Part shown: piece by piece, positions 61,222 to 64,000 of the stretch
Layout: every line of letters begins with the position of its first letter
How positions within the stretch are numbered: position 1 is the stretch's first letter
Source: Phyllobacterium sophorae
Lineage (GTDB): Bacteria; Pseudomonadota; Alphaproteobacteria; Rhizobiales; Rhizobiaceae
NCBI RefSeq assembly: GCF_003010965.1
Contig: NZ_PGGM01000004.1
Span: 301,180-365,179, forward strand
Length of the DNA: 64,000 nt
Direction of reading: 5' to 3'
Notes under the pieces: generated by a model
Database searches by the model: none
What the model was told of the DNA's origin: nothing
What the model saw: only the letters and a program-made list of their open reading frames with translations
Program-made: the position numbers and the translations under genes

Positions 61222-62328
61222 ATGAGTGAAGCTCAGACGACTTCCACTGCCGCGGCAGAGATTTCACAAACACCTCAGATCCCCGTGACGGTGTTGACTG
61301 GGTATCTCGGTTCCGGAAAAACCACCCTGTTGAACCGCATTCTCAGCGAAGATCATGGCAAACGATATGCCGTTATTGTCAATGAGTTCGGCGAAATCGG
61401 AATCGACAATGACCTGATTGTCGAGTCCGATGAAGAAATCTACGAGATGAACAATGGCTGCATTTGCTGCACCGTACGTGGTGATCTGATTCGCGTCGTG
61501 GAGGGCCTGATGCGCCGCCCCGGCCGTTTCGATGCCATCATCGTCGAGACCACCGGCCTTGCCGATCCCGTTCCGGTGGCACAGACCTTCTTCATGGATG
61601 ACGATGTCCGCAGCAAAACCGCCTTGGATGCCGTCGTGGCCCTGGTCGACGCCAAGCATTTGCCACTGCGCTTGAAGGACAGCCGCGAAGCCGAAGATCA
61701 GATCGCCTTTGCCGATGTTGTTCTGGTCAACAAGACCGATCTCGTCTCGGCCGAAGAGCTCGCCGCCGTCGAGGCAACTGTGCGTGCCATCAATCCCCAT
61801 GCCGTAATTCACCGCACCGAACGCGCTGGCATCGAGCTGTCGCGCGTCCTTGATCGCGGAGCTTTTGATCTGAAGCGCGCGCTGGAGAGCGATCCGCACT
61901 TCCTTGACCATGATCATCCGGATCATGCCTGCGGTCCGGATTGTGATCACGATCATGACCACGGCCATCACCACCATCATCACGATCACGATCATGGCCA
62001 TGAACACCGTGATAACGCATCCCCGATCCATGATGTAACGGTGCAGTCTGTTTCACTCAGGACGGGCGAGCTCAATCCCGACAAGTTCTTTGCGTGGATC
62101 CAGAAGATCACACAGGAACAGGGTCCGAATATTCTCCGTCTGAAGGGCATCCTTGCTTTCAAGCATGATCATGAGCGCTATGTGATCCAAGGCGTCCACA
62201 TGATCATCGAGGGCGACCATCAGCGTGCCTGGAAAGAGGGTGAGAGGCATGAGAGCCGGCTTGTTTTCATTGGCCGGGAACTCGACCACGCTGCATTGAA
62301 ATCCGGTCTCGAAAGCTGCCTTGCCTGA
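61222..62328 (+). CDS. CobW/COG0523 GTPase, metal chaperone
   Basis: 368 residues. Walker [10 protein letters not shown] (27-35), metal site CICC (C80, C82, C83), ETTGLADP switch, NKTD (168-171), and a His/Asp-rich loop at about 229-275 (HDHDHGHH type). COG0523 proteins insert or deliver Zn, Co or Fe. AGAGG precedes the ATG. It overlaps the WD40 gene by one base (TGATG), a pairing usual in Rhizobiales. No Zur-like box was identified upstream. Confidence 0.92.
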   Translation: MSEAQTTSTAAAEISQTPQIPVTVLTGYLGSGKTTLLNRILSEDHGKRYAVIVNEFGEIGIDNDLIVESDEEIYEMNNGCICCTVRGDLIRVVEGLMRRPGRFDAIIVETTGLADPVPVAQTFFMDDDVRSKTALDAVVALVDAKHLPLRLKDSREAEDQIAFADVVLVNKTDLVSAEELAAVEATVRAINPHAVIHRTERAGIELSRVLDRGAFDLKRALESDPHFLDHDHPDHACGPDCDHDHDHGHHHHHHDHDHGHEHRDNASPIHDVTVQSVSLRTGELNPDKFFAWIQKITQEQGPNILRLKGILAFKHDHERYVIQGVHMIIEGDHQRAWKEGERHESRLVFIGRELDHAALKSGLESCLA

Positions 62329-63302
62329 TGCCCACAATCGCCCCGCTTGATCTTTCCGGCCATTGCGTTGACGCGCGTTTTGTCCAGGATGTTCCGTTCT
62401 TTGCGCTGGCCGACGGTACGATCCACCGCCTCGACAACGGCCATAAGACAACACAGGCCCATGATGGTCTGCTTTGCGCGGTACTGTCCTTCGACGGTAA
62501 GTCTCTCCTTACAGGTGGTGAAGATGGCCGCATTTGTGCGACCGGATTGAACGGCGAGGCGCAAGAATTGAACATGCTTCCCCGCAAATGGATGACTGCG
62601 CTGGCCGCGGCACCAAACGGGACGCTCGCCTTCGCGTCGGGGCGATCGGCCTGGGTGCGCTCACCCGAGGGTTCACTGCGGGAGTTTCCGCATGAACGCA
62701 GCGTCGAAGGTGTCGCCTTTGCGCCCAAAGGGTTGCGTCTGGCGGTTGCGCGCTATAATGGCGTGACCTTGCATTGGCCAGCAACGAATGGCGCCCCAAC
62801 GGAACTCGAGTGGAAAGGCGCCCATGTCTCGGTGATATTTTCACCAGACAATCGTTTCCTCGTCACGTCGATGCAGGAAAATGCTCTGCATGGGTGGCGG
62901 CTCGAGGACAATCGTCATATGCGAATGACCGGTTATCCGAACAAGGTGAAGAGTTGGTCCTGGAGCGTCAAGGGTAAGTGGCTCGCCACATCAGGCGCGC
63001 CGGCAGCGATTATCTGGCCTTTTGCCGGGAAAGATGGTCCCATGGGCAAAGCCCCCCTCGAGCTAGGCACACGCGGCGACAGTCTTGTAACTGCGGTTGC
63101 CTGCCATCCCGTTGAAGAGATCGTGGCGATCGGCTATTCGGATGGCATGATCATGGTTGGTCGTTTCGGCGACCAGAAGGAAGTGCTGTTGCGCCGCCCT
63201 GGCAAAGGCGCCATTTCGTCGATGAATTGGGACACGACAGGACATCGTCTTGTTTTCGGGACTGAGTTCGGAGACTGCGGCGTGGTCGATATCACCGGCT
63301 GA
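62328..63302 (+). CDS. WD40-repeat protein paired with CobW GTPase
   Basis: 324 residues, predicted seven-blade propeller: DGTIHRLDNGHKTTQAHDGLL, DGKSLLTGGEDGRICATG, RLAVARYNGVTLHWPATNG, NRFLVTSMQENALHGWRLED, WLATSGAPAAIIWPF, EIVAIGYSDGMIMVGRFG. It is translationally coupled to CobW and probably acts as its partner scaffold in the cytoplasm. The function is not established. Confidence 0.85.
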   Translation: MPTIAPLDLSGHCVDARFVQDVPFFALADGTIHRLDNGHKTTQAHDGLLCAVLSFDGKSLLTGGEDGRICATGLNGEAQELNMLPRKWMTALAAAPNGTLAFASGRSAWVRSPEGSLREFPHERSVEGVAFAPKGLRLAVARYNGVTLHWPATNGAPTELEWKGAHVSVIFSPDNRFLVTSMQENALHGWRLEDNRHMRMTGYPNKVKSWSWSVKGKWLATSGAPAAIIWPFAGKDGPMGKAPLELGTRGDSLVTAVACHPVEEIVAIGYSDGMIMVGRFGDQKEVLLRRPGKGAISSMNWDTTGHRLVFGTEFGDCGVVDITG

Positions 63303-63409
63303 TCACCGATTGGCGAATTGCTTGTTCTGCGTCAGGATGTGGCGAAGCCGGTTGCAGAGATTGTGGCGACATGCGTGGCTTGGTTGACTGAGCTTGGCCT
63401 TTAAACGGC

Positions 63410-63435
63410 AAAAACCCCGCTTGTGCGGGGTTTTT
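63410..63435. terminator. Terminator after the CobW-WD40 operon
   Basis: AAAAACCCCGC-ttgt-GCGGGGTTTTT, perfect 11-bp stem with T-runs on both strands. Confidence 0.95.
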
Positions 63436-63564
63436 GCTTGGAGAAGCTGGTTTTGATGACCTTGATGTGGTTGCGGGGACAGGATTTGGTTTTTGTCCCA
63501 CGGCGTCGGCTGGGCCTCCTTGCGGGCCCCTGATGCCGGTTCAGCTCGGCCGGCCACCGGGTCA

Positions 63565-63602
63565 AAATACAAAAGCCCGGACGAGCCGGGCTTTTTGTAT
63601 TT
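63565..63602. terminator. Terminator downstream of tRNA-fMet
   Basis: AATACAAAAGCCCGG-acga-GCCGGGCTTTTTGTATT: long stem next to the 3' end of the tRNA; ends the leftward tRNA transcript. Confidence 0.9.
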
Positions 63603-63889
<287 letters not shown>

Positions 63890-64000
63890 CCACCATCCGG
63901 CTGTTGACCGGAATTGTCTGTGGCTTTTGCGTGTTTTGCGTAAGTTTGATCTTACTTTGTTTGGTCTGCAAAAGCAAAAGGCCGCCCTGCATTGAAAGCG

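Overview
The window joins two different DNAs at a tRNA-Val gene (32964-33038). Everything left of it, about 32.9 kb and continuing past position 1, is an AT-richer prophage of a podovirus-like (short-tailed) phage. Everything right of it is the GC-richer chromosome of an alphaproteobacterium, most likely of the order Rhizobiales/Hyphomicrobiales (Brucella, Phyllobacterium or Rhizobium relatives). The host call rests on gene content and arrangement: heterotetrameric sarcosine oxidase soxBDAG, rpsU with a GTG start, split transhydrogenase pntAA-pntAB-pntB, an alphaproteobacterial aa3-type oxidase subunit IV, and a CobW GTPase followed by a WD40 protein. No genus can be fixed from this alone.

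Prophage. Almost all genes read leftwards (minus strand). From right to left: a tyrosine integrase beside the tRNA; an early/accessory region (about 22.8-31.8 kb) of small unknown genes with two large non-coding stretches, an HNH-AP2 endonuclease, two PD-(D/E)XK-like paralogues, a KTSC protein, basic DNA-binding-like proteins, a secreted protein and tiny membrane proteins; then the packaging and virion block: small and large terminase, a possible holin, portal, a set of beta-rich candidate decoration proteins, scaffold, SU10-type major capsid, a capsid-adjacent glycosyltransferase, tail-tube-like proteins, large ejection-type proteins, a lytic transglycosylase, an M15-type peptidase and a tail fibre with HxH motifs. 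Many virion genes overlap by a single base (TAATG), so translation is probably coupled. No polymerase, helicase or repressor is visible, so replication and lysogeny control presumably lie left of position 1.

Host region. Rightwards from the tRNA: a MaoC-like hydratase; a membrane alpha/beta hydrolase; soxBDAG (sarcosine demethylation feeding C1 units to tetrahydrofolate); rpsU; a TPR lipoprotein; a flavodoxin-fold quinone reductase; pntAA-AB-B; oxidase subunit IV; a DUF3096 membrane peptide; a PAS-GGDEF-EAL c-di-GMP protein; a CGNR-type regulator with a lipoprotein, divergent from an orphan LivH-like permease; an SDR; a TRAP transporter (dctQ-dctM, with dctP convergent) probably for 2-oxoacids; a class-I glutamine amidotransferase-like hydrolase; an Inh-like exported protein; LacI and MarR regulators around an EamA exporter; a creatininase-family amidohydrolase; CobW plus WD40; and initiator tRNA-fMet, whose 5' end and upstream DNA are tandemly repeated.

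Most noteworthy: repeat and regulatory architecture in the phage non-coding stretches, a near-consensus promoter with no clear gene behind it, decoration proteins that share an N-terminal segment but have different C-terminal domains, a nuclease-fold paralogue pair with one apparently degenerate active site, and the 5'-side location of the prophage relative to its tRNA.
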